Shown: positions 1 through 10,609, counted from the stretch's first letter. The stretch is 37,314 nt of DNA from Acidobacteriota bacterium (GCA_029862975.1 JAOTWP010000025.1:1-37314); one strand, 5' to 3'. Notes: a model not told the origin generated them from the sequence alone. Numbers and translations: made by a program.

Positions 1-1416
1 GCAGGCCAACCCCCGGCCGACGACGTGGCTCAGGTGGGGGAACTCCCGGCCGAAGGGGCGGGCCGTGCGCCCCTCGATGCCGGCGTGGCACTCCAGGCAG
101 GGCGTTTCGTACGGCGCCTCCGGCCAAGCCGTGCGGAAGCTCGCGAGCCCACGGGCGCCGCGCACCGAGTTGATCTCCTCGTGCGCCGCCCCCAGCAGGG
201 CCAGACTGTAGGGGACGTTGTGGATTCCACGGCCGCGCTCGACGAGCTCGAGGTTGGCCCGCGCGTCGGCCAGGGCTTCGGCGGCCGCGGGGCCGAGCTG
301 CCGCGCGGTGTCGTCGAGCTCGCGGCGCACCGCGGCTCGGCGCTCGGCGACGCTCTCGGACCAGGACGCAAAGAGGGTGCGGTACTCCGGACCGTGGCAG
401 CTCATGCACGACACGGCGCCCGCGGTGCTGGTCCCGGCCCCGTCGTGATCGAAATGGCACCCTTCGCACCGCACTCCGGCGCGGAACATCACGTCGGGCA
501 TCGGCGGCACGCCCTTGCCGGCGATGCCGGCGTAGAGATCGCGCTGCGGGGAATGGCGGCCGGCGTGGCAGGCCGCGCACTCGGACTGTGCGGCCTCCAG
601 GTGGCGGGGAGCGACGTGCTGGATCTCGAGGTGGCAGTTGGTGCACTCGACCTTGTGATCGGTGACGTGGGTCTGATGCAGCAGGTCGCCGTCCTCGTAC
701 TCCGCCAGTCGCGCCGGCTCGTTGTGACAGGTGAGGCACCTCTCCCGCGGCACGCCTCCCTCGGACGCCGCGGGAGGTGTGTGGCAGGAGACGCACTCCA
801 TCCCGAAGCGGGAGACCTCGCCGTGGTCGAACTCGAGACCCGCCGCGTCGACCACGCGGTCGGGAACCTGGTGACAGAGGGTGCACCGCGCCGTGCCCTC
901 CCCGGGTCGCTCGCCCTTGAAGTGGCACAGGATGCAGCTCGTCGTCGTCACGGTGATGTGGCTGCCTTGAACGATCTGCGAGTGGCAGGAGGTGCACTGC
1001 AGCCGCTTGCCCCGCCGCAGCTCGGAGAGATGCGGCCGGTGGTCGAAGAGCACGTCGCCGAAGAGCTCGCTGCCCGACAGCAGGCGGCGATCGTGGCATT
1101 CCAGGCACGCCGCGTCGTCGACCTCCGCCCACGGGTTGGTGCCGTACGTGCCGGTGAAGTAGCGCGCCACCATCGACAGCGCCTCGTACTTCTTCTCGAG
1201 CTCGGCCGTGATGCCGGGGGGGATGTGACAATCGACGCAGGCGATGTCCCCGTGGCTCGAGCTCACCCAGGAGTCGTAGTAGGGCTCCATGATGTGGCAC
1301 GAGCCGCAGAAGGTCGGCGTCGAGCTCACCTCGATGGCGCCGTAGGTGAGGACCAGCCCCAGACCCACGACCATGCCGACCACGTAGCCGGCGATCGTGA
1401 TCTTTCCGAACTTCAT
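1..1416 (-). CDS. NapC/NirT-like multiheme cytochrome c (C-terminus truncated by window edge)
   Basis: Own minus-strand reading (real frame not in ORF track): MKFGKITIAGYVVGMVVGLGLVLTYGAIEVSSTPTFCGSCHIMEPYYDSW...; N-terminal TM helix; 13 complete CxxCH motifs counted, and a Cys codon at 1-3 that probably begins another. ATGA overlap with upstream CDS. Confidence 0.93.
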   Translation of the reverse strand, partial: MKFGKITIAGYVVGMVVGLGLVLTYGAIEVSSTPTFCGSCHIMEPYYDSWVSSSHGDIACVDCHIPPGITAELEKKYEALSMVARYFTGTYGTNPWAEVDDAACLECHDRRLLSGSELFGDVLFDHRPHLSELRRGKRLQCTSCHSQIVQGSHITVTTTSCILCHFKGERPGEGTARCTLCHQVPDRVVDAAGLEFDHGEVSRFGMECVSCHTPPAASEGGVPRERCLTCHNEPARLAEYEDGDLLHQTHVTDHKVECTNCHLEIQHVAPRHLEAAQSECAACHAGRHSPQRDLYAGIAGKGVPPMPDVMFRAGVRCEGCHFDHDGAGTSTAGAVSCMSCHGPEYRTLFASWSESVAERRAAVRRELDDTARQLGPAAAEALADARANLELVERGRGIHNVPYSLALLGAAHEEINSVRGARGLASFRTAWPEAPYETPCLECHAGIEGRTARPFGREFPHLSHVVGRGLAC

Positions 1417-2615
1417 CGCCGGCCGCTCGCGCGGCCGAGTCGCCGCCTGTACCCGAACAGGATGACCAGGGTCATCAGGACGTAGAACCAGAAGATCGCC
1501 AGCCCGATGTGGGCGTTGGTGCGGTCCAGCTCGCTGTAGAGCTCGTGCTGGATCTCCTGCCCGATCGACCGCGCCCGGCGCGTCACCTCCTCGACCGGCT
1601 CCACCGAGACGGCGTGGACGATGGTCTGGGCTTCGGTGACGTAGGTACGCGCCTCGCCGAGGCGAGCGAGGTGGTCTTCGACGTCGAGAGGCACCTTCTC
1701 GGCCTCGAGCGTCAGGAGCTCCGCCCGATCGAGCTCCTCGCTCGCGGCACCGATCAGCGCGCGCACCTTGAGGCCGACCTGCACCGCCTCCGAGTCGCCT
1801 TCGTGACACTCGGCGCACAGGCTGCCGAGGTCGGCGTCGTCCAGCGGATGGATGGCGTGGTTCGAATGGCAGGACTCGCACTCGGGCAGATTCGCCGCCG
1901 CCAGGCCCGTGCCGTGCGGCCCGGCCAGAAACGCGACGCGCGCCTGCACGTGGCAGGTGCCGCAGACCTTGCCGACGTCGCCCACGCCGGGGGGCGTGGC
2001 GCCGTGCACGCCGTGGCAGTTGACGCAGGTCGGCGCCGCGACGTTGCCGGCCGCGACCGCTCTGCCGTGGACGCTCGACTCGTAGCGCTCCACGAGCTCG
2101 TGGTCGTGCCCGTAGCGCTCCATCAGGCTGCGATCGCCGTGGCAGCGGCCGCAGGTCGCGCCCAGATTGGCGGGGTTCGCCGGACTCCTCGGGTGGTCGG
2201 GCGCGCGGATGTCGTGCACGCCGTGGCAGTCGGTGCACACCGCGGCGCGCTCGTCACCACCGGCCACGCTGAGGCCGTGCTGCGACGTCTGGTACATCGC
2301 GTACTGATCCACCGGCAGGTTGTAGGGGCGCATCTGCTCGAGGTCGGCGTGGCACGCGGCGCAGGACTTCGGAACTCCGGTCCGGTCGGCCAGGCTCTGG
2401 AAGCCGCCCCGGTGCGCCGCCGCCACGTCGCGGCTCGCCGGATCGCCGCCGTGGCAGCCGGTGCAGCCGACGCCCTCGCTCGCGTGGATGCTCTCCGCGG
2501 CCAGCACCCGCTCCGCCGGGTGACAGAGCACGCAGGCCTCGTCCGCCGCGGCCGCACCCGGTGCCAGGAGCAGAAGCCACACCAACCGCCCGGGAGACGG
2601 AGATCGGACCCCCAT
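1413..2615 (-). CDS. Membrane-anchored nonaheme cytochrome c
   Basis: C-terminal part of ORF 1413..4133, from MGVRSPSPGRLVWLLLLAPGAAAADEACVLCHP...; signal peptide, 9 CxxCH motifs, C-terminal TM helix (IGLAIFWFYVLMTLVILFGYRRR). Confidence 0.93.
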   Translation of the reverse strand: MGVRSPSPGRLVWLLLLAPGAAAADEACVLCHPAERVLAAESIHASEGVGCTGCHGGDPASRDVAAAHRGGFQSLADRTGVPKSCAACHADLEQMRPYNLPVDQYAMYQTSQHGLSVAGGDERAAVCTDCHGVHDIRAPDHPRSPANPANLGATCGRCHGDRSLMERYGHDHELVERYESSVHGRAVAAGNVAAPTCVNCHGVHGATPPGVGDVGKVCGTCHVQARVAFLAGPHGTGLAAANLPECESCHSNHAIHPLDDADLGSLCAECHEGDSEAVQVGLKVRALIGAASEELDRAELLTLEAEKVPLDVEDHLARLGEARTYVTEAQTIVHAVSVEPVEEVTRRARSIGQEIQHELYSELDRTNAHIGLAIFWFYVLMTLVILFGYRRRLGRASGRR

Positions 2616-3739
2616 CAGGCCACCTTCGTTCCATACAGGGTGAGAGCCAGCCAGACCGCCACGGCGACCCCGGCCAGCACCATCAGCAGGAGCCGCCCGC
2701 CGCGGCGCTCCAGCGAGCGAGCCCAAAAGGGCACGAGAACGAACGCCGTCGTCGCCGCGAGCAGCACCAGACCGGCCAGCCATCGCGGCAGCCAGCTCGC
2801 CGTGATCTCGAAGAACCCGAACGGCGCCAGCAGGTACCACGGGGGGTGGACGCCGGGGAGCGTGGCGTAGGGCTCGGCGCCGGCGGGCAGGCCGCGCGGC
2901 GCCAGGACCCCGAGGGTGACGAGCGCCGCGACCAGCACGGTCAGCAGGATGGCGAGGTTGACGACGTGCTGGCGGAAGGTCACCCCATCGTCGGAGGCGC
3001 TCGCGCGCACCTTCGACGGGTCGAGCCCGACGCGGCGGATCGAGGAGAAGTGCAGGTAGATCAGCGTCAGCATCGCGATGGGCAGCAGGACGACGTGGAA
3101 GATGTAGAACCGCAACAGCGTCAGCTCCGAGATGACCGCGCCTTCGGTGCCGCTCAGGAAGCTCACCAGCCCGCCGTAGAGGGGAATCGTCTGAACGACC
3201 TCCAGGGCTCGAACCCCGGACCAGTACGCCGTGCCCGTCCAGGGCAGGATCCGCCCGGTCAGCTCGGCGTGAAACGCGACGAGCAGCAGCAGAGAGGCGA
3301 AGACCCAGACCAGCTCGCGGGGAGCGCGATAGACCCGCTGCAGGAAGAACCGCAGGACCCTGAGCGCCAGGATGGCCAGGAGCAGCTGCGCTCCCCAGTA
3401 GTGGACCTGGTGCACGAAGCCCCCGAAGTGCACCTCGCTCAAGATCGTGGCGGCGCTCGCGTGAGCGCCTTCGGGGGTCGGCGAGTAGTAGAACGTCAGC
3501 AGTCCGCCGGTGAAGATCTCGACGCCGATCAGGACCACGGCCGCGAGACCCAGGACCCGAGGCCAGGCGGAGTACGAGGGCATCGGCCGCGCCATCGCCT
3601 CGGCCAGCGCCTCGCGTGGCGGCTTGCTGCTGTCGAGCTCCGCGTGGAAGAAGCCGTAGCTCACCAGGAGCGAGAAGATCTCGGTGAGCACGAGCCTCTC
3701 CGACAGCCAGTCGAGCCATCCCTTGCGCTGTGGGTTCAT
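2615..3739 (-). CDS. Cytochrome b (N- and C-terminal domains fused) of a Rieske/cytochrome b complex
   Basis: 374 aa; VHQVHYWGAQ..., APRELVWV, GRILPWTGTAYW, LLRFYIFHVVLLPIAMLTLIYLH (b6f-like 15-residue His spacing), HPPWY at the PEWY position; next to a Rieske gene. Confidence 0.92.
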   Translation of the reverse strand: MNPQRKGWLDWLSERLVLTEIFSLLVSYGFFHAELDSSKPPREALAEAMARPMPSYSAWPRVLGLAAVVLIGVEIFTGGLLTFYYSPTPEGAHASAATILSEVHFGGFVHQVHYWGAQLLLAILALRVLRFFLQRVYRAPRELVWVFASLLLLVAFHAELTGRILPWTGTAYWSGVRALEVVQTIPLYGGLVSFLSGTEGAVISELTLLRFYIFHVVLLPIAMLTLIYLHFSSIRRVGLDPSKVRASASDDGVTFRQHVVNLAILLTVLVAALVTLGVLAPRGLPAGAEPYATLPGVHPPWYLLAPFGFFEITASWLPRWLAGLVLLAATTAFVLVPFWARSLERRGGRLLLMVLAGVAVAVWLALTLYGTKVA

Positions 3740-3760
3740 CCGGGTCTCCCGACGGTCCGA

Positions 3761-4222
3761 TTAGAGGTGAAGATAGACCTTTCCCAGACTGGTCTCGACG
3801 CGGTAGCGGGTCAGCGGGCGCGGCGGCGGGCCCTTGGTCACGTTGCCGCTGAGATCGAAAGCCCCGTTGTGGCAGGGACAGGCGAGGGCGCTCACGTCTT
3901 CGTCCCAGGTCAGCACGCAGCGCAGGTGGGTGCACACGCCCGACAGCCCCACGAACGTCGACTCGTCCGTGCGCACGACGAAGACCGGGTCGCGGCCGTG
4001 GCGAACCATCCTGGCGCGACCGACCGGCATCGACTCGAGGGGACCCAGCTCGATCACCCGCTGCGTCAAGCTGCGCTGCGAGCGGGGCGGCTTGAGGAAC
4101 GACGTCACGAGCCAGGCGAACCCCAGACCCCACAAAGAGAGGAATCCCCGCGCCAACCAGGTCAGGAGACGGCGCCGGTCCGGCGCGGACTCAGGCGGGT
4201 CGATGGTGCTCGGCTCGTTCAT
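3761..4222 (-). CDS. Rieske 2Fe-2S protein
   Basis: 153 aa; CTHLRC and CPCHNGAFD cluster-binding boxes, N-terminal TM anchor. Confidence 0.95.
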   Translation of the reverse strand: MNEPSTIDPPESAPDRRRLLTWLARGFLSLWGLGFAWLVTSFLKPPRSQRSLTQRVIELGPLESMPVGRARMVRHGRDPVFVVRTDESTFVGLSGVCTHLRCVLTWDEDVSALACPCHNGAFDLSGNVTKGPPPRPLTRYRVETSLGKVYLHL

Positions 4223-4304
4223 CGCGACTCCTTCGAGGCTACGCTACACGACGCCGCCGGACGGTCTGCCCACTCGCCGGGGTAGTGGCGGGCGACGGCG
4301 GTCC

Positions 4305-5792
4305 TCAGCCGGCGGCGCTCCCCAGGCACAGGTACTTGACCTCGAGGAACTCCTCGATGCCGAGCCGGGACCCCTCGCGTCCCAGGCCCGACTCCTTGAC
4401 GCCGCCGAAGGGCGCGACCTCGGTAGAGATCAACCCCTCGTTGACGCCCACCATTCCGTACTCGAGACCCTCGGCGACCCGCCAGATGCGGTCGGGATCG
4501 CGGGTGTAGAAGTAGGCCGCCAGCCCGTAGGGGGTGTCGTTGGCCAGCCGGATCGCCTCCTCCTCGGTCGCGAAGGGCACGAGGGGAGCGACCGGCCCGA
4601 AGATCTCCTCGTTGACCACTGCCATGCCCGGATCGACACCGGTGAGCACCGTCGGCTCGTAGAAGCTCCCCGCCGCCTCCCGGCGCGGGCCGCCGGTGAT
4701 GGCGCGGGCGCCGCCGGCCACGGCGGCGCGGACCAACGCGTCCACGTCGTGGGCGGCCTTTTCGGTGATCAGCGGCCCGATGGCGACGCCCTCGGCGCGC
4801 CCGTTGCCGACCGGGAGCGCGGCCGCGGCCGCGGCTAGGCGGCGCGCGAAGCGGTCGTAGATCCCCTCCTGCACGAGGAAGCGATTGGCGCAGATGCACG
4901 TCTGCCCCGCGTTGCGGTACTTCGAGGCCACCGCCCCGGCGACCGCGGCCTCGAGGTCGGCGTCGTCGAAGACGAGGAACGGCGCGTTGCCGCCGAGCTC
5001 GAGCGACAGCCTCTTCACCGTGCCGGCGCACTGCGCCATCAGGAGCTTGCCGACGGCCGTCGAGCCCGTGAACGAGAGCTTGCGCACGATCGGGCTCGAG
5101 GTCAGCGCGGCGCCGACCCGCGCCGCGTCGCTCGTGGTCACGACGTTCAAGACCCCGGCGGGGATCCCGGCCGCCGCGGCGAGCGCCGCCAGGGCGAGGG
5201 CCGAGAGCGGCGTCTCGGAGGCCGGCTTGACGACTGCGGTGCAGCCGGCCGCGAGCCCCGGAGCCACCTTGCGCGTGATCATCGCCACGGGGAAGTTCCA
5301 CGGCGTGATCGCCGCGAAGACGCCGACCGGCTGCCGGAGGACGACGATCCGCTTGCCCGGCAGGTGGCCGGGAACGACCTCGCCGTAGACCCGCTTGGCC
5401 TCCTCGGCGAACCACTCGACGAACGACGCCCCGTAGGCGACCTCGCCCCGCGCCTCGGCGAGCGGCTTGCCCTGCTCCAGCGTCATGAGCAGCGCCAGCT
5501 CCTCCTGGCGCTCGAGGATGAGCTCGTACCAGCGCCGCAGCACGGCCGCGCGCTGCTTGGCCGTCCGCGCCCGCCACCCGGGCAGCGCCCGCTCGGCGGC
5601 GGCGATCGCCTCCCGGGTGTCGGCGGCGTCCATGTCGGGCACCCGCGCGATCACCTCCCGCGAGGCCGGGTCGAGCACCTCGAACGTCCGCCCCGAGCCG
5701 GCCCCGACCCACTCGCCGCCGACGTGGGCCCGCTCCTTCAGGATGCCGGCGCGCGAGAGCTCCGCCGTGCCGCTCGCGATCGAGGGTTCCAT
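4305..5792 (-). CDS. NAD(P)-dependent aldehyde dehydrogenase, succinate-semialdehyde dehydrogenase-like
   Basis: 495 aa; FTGSTAVGKLLM, LELGGNAPFLVFDDADL, RNAGQTCICANRF, EEIFGPVAPLVPF. Confidence 0.93.
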   Translation of the reverse strand: MEPSIASGTAELSRAGILKERAHVGGEWVGAGSGRTFEVLDPASREVIARVPDMDAADTREAIAAAERALPGWRARTAKQRAAVLRRWYELILERQEELALLMTLEQGKPLAEARGEVAYGASFVEWFAEEAKRVYGEVVPGHLPGKRIVVLRQPVGVFAAITPWNFPVAMITRKVAPGLAAGCTAVVKPASETPLSALALAALAAAAGIPAGVLNVVTTSDAARVGAALTSSPIVRKLSFTGSTAVGKLLMAQCAGTVKRLSLELGGNAPFLVFDDADLEAAVAGAVASKYRNAGQTCICANRFLVQEGIYDRFARRLAAAAAALPVGNGRAEGVAIGPLITEKAAHDVDALVRAAVAGGARAITGGPRREAAGSFYEPTVLTGVDPGMAVVNEEIFGPVAPLVPFATEEEAIRLANDTPYGLAAYFYTRDPDRIWRVAEGLEYGMVGVNEGLISTEVAPFGGVKESGLGREGSRLGIEEFLEVKYLCLGSAAG

Positions 5793-5966
5793 CGCTCCAG
5801 TCTAGCTCCGGGAGCGCCTGCGAATCGAGCCGGCCCAAGCCCGCGCGGGGCGCCGCCGGGCGAACCGGGTGTATGATTCGCGGGTTCTCACCAACCCGGA
5901 AGCCTCGGCTGGCGGCCGACGCGGCCGTCGGCGCCGAGACTTCCAGCTCGCACGAGGAGGTGCCAG

Positions 5967-6452
5967 GTGGTGAAGGTCCCGGTCGCTGTCCGAGTCAACG
6001 GCCGCCTCTACGAAAGGGAGGTCGAGCCGCGGCTGCTCCTCGTCCACTTCCTGCGGGATCTGGACGGCCTCACCGGCACCAAGGTGGGGTGCGACACGAG
6101 CCAGTGCGGCTCCTGCACGGTGCTCCTCGACGGCATGACCGTCAAGTCCTGCACCTGCCTGGCGGTGCAGGCCGACGGCGCGGCGATCACGACGATCGAG
6201 GGGCTGGCGGCGGAGAACGGCGCTCTGCATCCCCTGCAGGAGGCCTTCTGGAACCAGCACGGGCTGCAGTGCGGATTCTGCACTCCCGGCATGATCTTCG
6301 CTGCGCACGAGATCCTGCGCACCAGCCCCGACCCCTCGGACGAGGAGATCCGGCACGGCCTCGAAGGCAACCTCTGCCGCTGCACCGGGTACCAGAACAT
6401 CGTGCGCTCCGTGCGCGCGGCAGCCGACGCGATGCAGGAGGGCGAGGGATGA
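5967..6452 (+). CDS. Xanthine dehydrogenase/CO dehydrogenase family 2Fe-2S small subunit (CoxS-like)
   Basis: 161 aa, GTG start after [20 protein letters not shown] and CGFCTPGM...[12 protein letters not shown]. Confidence 0.94.
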   Translation: MVKVPVAVRVNGRLYEREVEPRLLLVHFLRDLDGLTGTKVGCDTSQCGSCTVLLDGMTVKSCTCLAVQADGAAITTIEGLAAENGALHPLQEAFWNQHGLQCGFCTPGMIFAAHEILRTSPDPSDEEIRHGLEGNLCRCTGYQNIVRSVRAAADAMQEGEG

Positions 6453-8800
6453 GCGCCAAGATCTTCGGCTCGGGAATCCGCCGGCGCGAGGACCCGCGCC
6501 TCGTCACCGGCAGCGCCACCTACACCGACGACATCACGCTGCCCGGCATGGTCTACGCCGCCATGCTGCGCAGCCCGCACGCCCACGCGCGGATCCGGAG
6601 CATCGACACGGCCGCCGCCGCGGCCGCCCCCGGGGTCCTGGCCGTCTACACCGGGGCCGACACCGCGGAGGCCCTCGCGCCTGTGCCCACGGCCTGGCTG
6701 CTGCCGGATTCCGATCTCCAGGTCGCCGACTACCCGGCGATCGCCAGGGACACCGTCCGCTACGTCGGCGACATCGTCGCCGTCGTCGTCGCGGAGAGCC
6801 GCTACCAGGCCTACGACGCCGTCGACCTCGTCGCGGTCGACTACGAGCCGCTGCCGGCCGTCGTCGACCCCGAGCTGGCCTCGCGGCCCGGGGCGCCGCA
6901 GATCCACGACGGCATCGCCGGCAACCAGGCGCTGCACTGGACGGTGGCCGGCGGCGACGTCGAGGCGGCCTTCGCGAGCGCCGACGTCGTCGTCGAGGAG
7001 CGCATCGTCCAGCAGCGCCTCATCCCCAACGCCATGGAGACCCGCTCCGCCGTCGCCCGGTTCACCCGCGCCTCGGGCGAGCTGACCCTGTGGAACACGA
7101 CCCAGAACCCGCACATCGCGCGGTTCATCTGCTCCGCCGTCACGGGCGTCCCCGAGGACCGGCTGCGGGTGATCGCCCCCGAGGTCGGCGGCGGCTTCGG
7201 CAGCAAGATCGCCGTCTACCCCGCCGACTTCGTGACCGTCTTCTGCGCGATGCGGCTGGGGCGGCCCGTGAAATGGACGGAGACCCGCAGCGAGAACTAC
7301 CAGGCGACGACCCACGGCCGCGATCACGTCCAGCAGGTCGAGCTGGCGGCGACCCGCGACGGCCGCATCACGGGCCTGCGCTGCTCCGTGTGGGCCGGCC
7401 TCGGCGCCTACCTGTCGACGGCCGCGCCCGGCATTCCCACCATCCTGCACGGGCTCATGCTCTCGGGCGTCTACGACATCCCGGCCGTGAAGGAGGACGT
7501 CTACGGCATCTACACCAACGCCACCCCGGTGGAGGCCTACCGCGGCGCGGGGCGCCCCGAGGCGACCTTCATGCTCGAGCGCCTCGTCGACCGCCTGGCC
7601 GGCGAGCTCGGCCTCGACCCGGCCGAGGTGCGGCGCCGCAACCTGATCCCGCGGTTCGAGGACGGCCACCCCGTCGTCACCGGCCTCACCTACGACAGCG
7701 GCGACTACCCGGCGGCCCTCGAGAAGCTCCTCGCCCACGCCGGGTACGACCGGCTGCGCGCGGAGCAGGCGGCGGCCCGCGAGCGCGGCCGCCATCTCGG
7801 GATCGGGCTGGCGACCTACGTCGAGATCTGCGGCCTCGGACCGTCGCAGGTCGCCGGCGCGATCGGCTTCCAGGGCGGCCTGTGGGAGAGCGCTATCGTG
7901 CGCTTCCACCCCAGCGGCAAGGTGCACGTCTTCATCGGCGCCTCGCCGCACGGCCAGGGCGAGGAGACGACCTTCGCCCAGATCGTCGCCAGCGAGGTCG
8001 GGGTGTCGCCCGACGACGTCAAGGTCTTCCACGGCGACACCGACAACACGCCCATGGGCTGGGGCACCTACGGCAGCCGCACGACGGCGGTGGGCGGCGC
8101 GGCCCTGGCCCTGACGGCGCGCAAGATCAAGGAGAAGGCCAAGATTGTCGCCGCCCACCTGCTCGAGGCCGCGGTCGAGGACATGGACTACGAGGACGGC
8201 AACTTCTTCGTCAAGGGGTCGCCCGACCGCGGCAAGACGATCCAGGACATCGCCCTCATGGCCAACGTCTCCTGGAACATGCCGGAGGGGGTCGAGTCGG
8301 GGCTCGAGGCGAGCACCTTCTACGACCCTCCGAACTTCACGTTCCCCTTCGGCGCCCACCTGGCCGTCGTCGAGGTGCATCCCGAGACCGGCCAGGTGGA
8401 TCTCCTGCGCTACGTCGCCCTCGACGACTGCGGGCCGCAGATCAACCCGGTCATCGTCGCCGGCCAGGTCCACGGCGGCGTCGTGCAGGGCATCGGCCAG
8501 GCCCTGTGGGAAGAGGCGGTGTACGACGAGAGCGGCCAGCTCGTCAGCGGCACGATGCTCGACTACGCCCTGCCGCGCGCCGACCGCCTGCCCGAGATCG
8601 AGGTCCTGTCGACCGTGACGCCCTCGCCCCATCACCCGATCGGCGTCAAGGGCGTCGGCGAAGCCGGCACGATCGCCTCGACGGTGACGGTCTACAACGC
8701 GGTCATGGACGCGCTGCGGCCGTTCCGGGTCGGCGCCGTCACGATGCCCCTCACCCCGGAGCGCGTCTGGCGCGCAATTCAGGAAGCTCAAGGAGGCTGA
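6449..8800 (+). CDS. Molybdopterin-binding large subunit, CoxL-like form II
   Basis: In-frame start [21 protein letters not shown] inside ORF 5873..8800; active-site signature AYRGAGR (form II); ATGA overlap with the small subunit gene. Confidence 0.94.
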   Translation: MSAKIFGSGIRRREDPRLVTGSATYTDDITLPGMVYAAMLRSPHAHARIRSIDTAAAAAAPGVLAVYTGADTAEALAPVPTAWLLPDSDLQVADYPAIARDTVRYVGDIVAVVVAESRYQAYDAVDLVAVDYEPLPAVVDPELASRPGAPQIHDGIAGNQALHWTVAGGDVEAAFASADVVVEERIVQQRLIPNAMETRSAVARFTRASGELTLWNTTQNPHIARFICSAVTGVPEDRLRVIAPEVGGGFGSKIAVYPADFVTVFCAMRLGRPVKWTETRSENYQATTHGRDHVQQVELAATRDGRITGLRCSVWAGLGAYLSTAAPGIPTILHGLMLSGVYDIPAVKEDVYGIYTNATPVEAYRGAGRPEATFMLERLVDRLAGELGLDPAEVRRRNLIPRFEDGHPVVTGLTYDSGDYPAALEKLLAHAGYDRLRAEQAAARERGRHLGIGLATYVEICGLGPSQVAGAIGFQGGLWESAIVRFHPSGKVHVFIGASPHGQGEETTFAQIVASEVGVSPDDVKVFHGDTDNTPMGWGTYGSRTTAVGGAALALTARKIKEKAKIVAAHLLEAAVEDMDYEDGNFFVKGSPDRGKTIQDIALMANVSWNMPEGVESGLEASTFYDPPNFTFPFGAHLAVVEVHPETGQVDLLRYVALDDCGPQINPVIVAGQVHGGVVQGIGQALWEEAVYDESGQLVSGTMLDYALPRADRLPEIEVLSTVTPSPHHPIGVKGVGEAGTIASTVTVYNAVMDALRPFRVGAVTMPLTPERVWRAIQEAQGG

Positions 8801-8803
8801 GCC

Positions 8804-9667
8804 ATGTTCGCACCGCAATTCGGCTACCACCGCGCGAGCTCGGTCGCAGAGGCCGGTGAGCTCCTGCGCAGCAACCCGGGGGCCAAGCTGCTGGCGGGCG
8901 GCCACAGCCTCATCCCGGTCCTCAAGCTGCGGCTGGCGGCGCCGCCGGCGCTCATCGACATCGGGCGCCTGGCCGAGCTCCGGGGCATCGCCGTCGACGG
9001 CGGCTCCCTGCGCCTCGGCGCCCTGACGACCCACGCCGAGCTCGCGGCTTCACCCGAGCTGCAGCGGCACGCGCCGGCCCTGGCGCAGGCCGCGTCCGTG
9101 ATCGGCGACCCGGCGGTGCGCAACCGCGGCACGATCGGCGGCAACGTGGCCCACGCCGACCCCGCGTCGGACCTGCCCACCGTGCTGGTGGCGCTGGGAG
9201 CGGCCTTCGAGATCGCCGGCGCGGGCGGCGAGCGCACGGTGCCGGCGGCGGAGTTCTTCCAGGGGATGATGGCGACGGCGCTGGGCGACGGCGATCTGCT
9301 GACGGCCGTGGTCCTGCCGGCCCGGCCGCCGGGTCAGGGCCAGGCCTACGTCAAGTTCGCGCATCCGGCGTCGCGCTACGCCGTCATCGGCGTCGCCGCG
9401 GCGCTCACCGTGAGCGACGGCGCGTGCACGGCGGCTGCCGTCGCCGTCGGCGGACTCGTGCCCGTGCCGCTGCGGGCGCCTTCGGTCGAGGGGGCGCTGG
9501 CCGGCGGTCCCGTGGCGGCGGACGCCCTCGCGGCGGCGGCGGACCGGGTCGCGGCCGACCTCGGCGACGATCTCATCGGCGACGTCTTCGCCTCGGCCGA
9601 GTACCGCAGGGCCGTGGCCGCGGTCTGGGTGCGGCGCGCGCTCGAGGCGGCGGCGCAAGCCGCGTAG
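8804..9667 (+). CDS. FAD-binding medium subunit (CoxM-like)
   Basis: 287 aa; LLAGGHSLIPVLKLRL and TIGGNVAHADPASDLP. Confidence 0.94.
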   Translation: MFAPQFGYHRASSVAEAGELLRSNPGAKLLAGGHSLIPVLKLRLAAPPALIDIGRLAELRGIAVDGGSLRLGALTTHAELAASPELQRHAPALAQAASVIGDPAVRNRGTIGGNVAHADPASDLPTVLVALGAAFEIAGAGGERTVPAAEFFQGMMATALGDGDLLTAVVLPARPPGQGQAYVKFAHPASRYAVIGVAAALTVSDGACTAAAVAVGGLVPVPLRAPSVEGALAGGPVAADALAAAADRVAADLGDDLIGDVFASAEYRRAVAAVWVRRALEAAAQAA

Positions 9668-9688
9668 CCCGCGGCCCGGCGCGACCTC

Positions 9689-10606
9689 ATGGCGCGAGAC
9701 CGAGCCCCGCGCTCGATCGATGAGCTCTGCGAGCTGCTGGCCGGCGAGCTCTACATCGCCGATCGCGGGCTGGCGACGTCGATCTACCTCGCCCTCCAGC
9801 TGGGGCGGCCGCTCCTGCTGGAGGGCGAGGCCGGGGTCGGCAAGACCGAGGTCGCCAAGGTCCTGGCGGGCGGGCTCGGCACGGAGCTCATCCGCCTGCA
9901 ATGCTACGAGGGCCTCGACGTCAACCACGCGGTCTACGAGTGGAACTACGCCCGGCAGCTGCTCGAGATCCGGCTGATGGAGGCGAGCGGCACCCTCGAC
10001 CGCGAGGCGGCCGCCGCCGAGCTCTTCAGCGAGGAGTTCCTCGTGCGGCGTCCGGTGCTGCGCGCCCTCCAGCACGGGGGCCGGCCTCCCGTCCTCCTGA
10101 TCGACGAGCTCGACCGTGCCGACGAGGAGTTCGAGGGCTTCCTCCTGGAGATCCTCTCCGACTTCCAGGTGACGATTCCGGAGCTCGGGACGATCCGCGC
10201 CGAAGCACCGCCGATCGTCATCATCACCTCCAACCGGACGCGCGAGCTCCACGACGCGCTCAAGCGCCGCTGCCTCTACTTCTGGATCGACTACCCCGAC
10301 TACGAAAAGGAGCTGAGCATCGTCACCGCCAAGGTCCCCGCGGCGTCGCGGCGGCTGGCCGAGCAGGTCACGGGCTTCGTCCAGGAGCTGCGGCTGACCG
10401 CGCTCTACAAGGTGGCGGGCGTCTCCGAGACGCTCGACTGGATCGCCGCGCTGACCGCCCTCGACCGCTCGGAGCTCGACGCGCGAACGGTGGACGAGAC
10501 GCTGGGGATCGTGCTCAAGAACCAGGAGGACATTCGCGCCGTGCGCGGCGAGCGCGTCCGGGCGATCCTCGACCGCGTGGCCCACCCCGGCGCCGCCGGC
10601 GCGTAG
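9689..10606 (+). CDS. MoxR-family AAA+ ATPase (CoxD-like)
   Basis: 305 aa; Walker A GEAGVGKTEVAK, Walker B VLLIDELDRADEEFEGFLLE; directly downstream of coxSLM-like genes. Confidence 0.93.
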   Translation: MARDRAPRSIDELCELLAGELYIADRGLATSIYLALQLGRPLLLEGEAGVGKTEVAKVLAGGLGTELIRLQCYEGLDVNHAVYEWNYARQLLEIRLMEASGTLDREAAAAELFSEEFLVRRPVLRALQHGGRPPVLLIDELDRADEEFEGFLLEILSDFQVTIPELGTIRAEAPPIVIITSNRTRELHDALKRRCLYFWIDYPDYEKELSIVTAKVPAASRRLAEQVTGFVQELRLTALYKVAGVSETLDWIAALTALDRSELDARTVDETLGIVLKNQEDIRAVRGERVRAILDRVAHPGAAGA

Positions 10607-10609
10607 AGG

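Noticed and set aside
25-1485. 486-aa + strand ORF
   Set aside because: Antisense of the multiheme cytochrome; the real minus frame has 13 CxxCH motifs and a TM helix.
6008-9034. 1008-aa minus-strand ORF
   Set aside because: Antisense to coxS/coxL/coxM-like genes; no domain signature.
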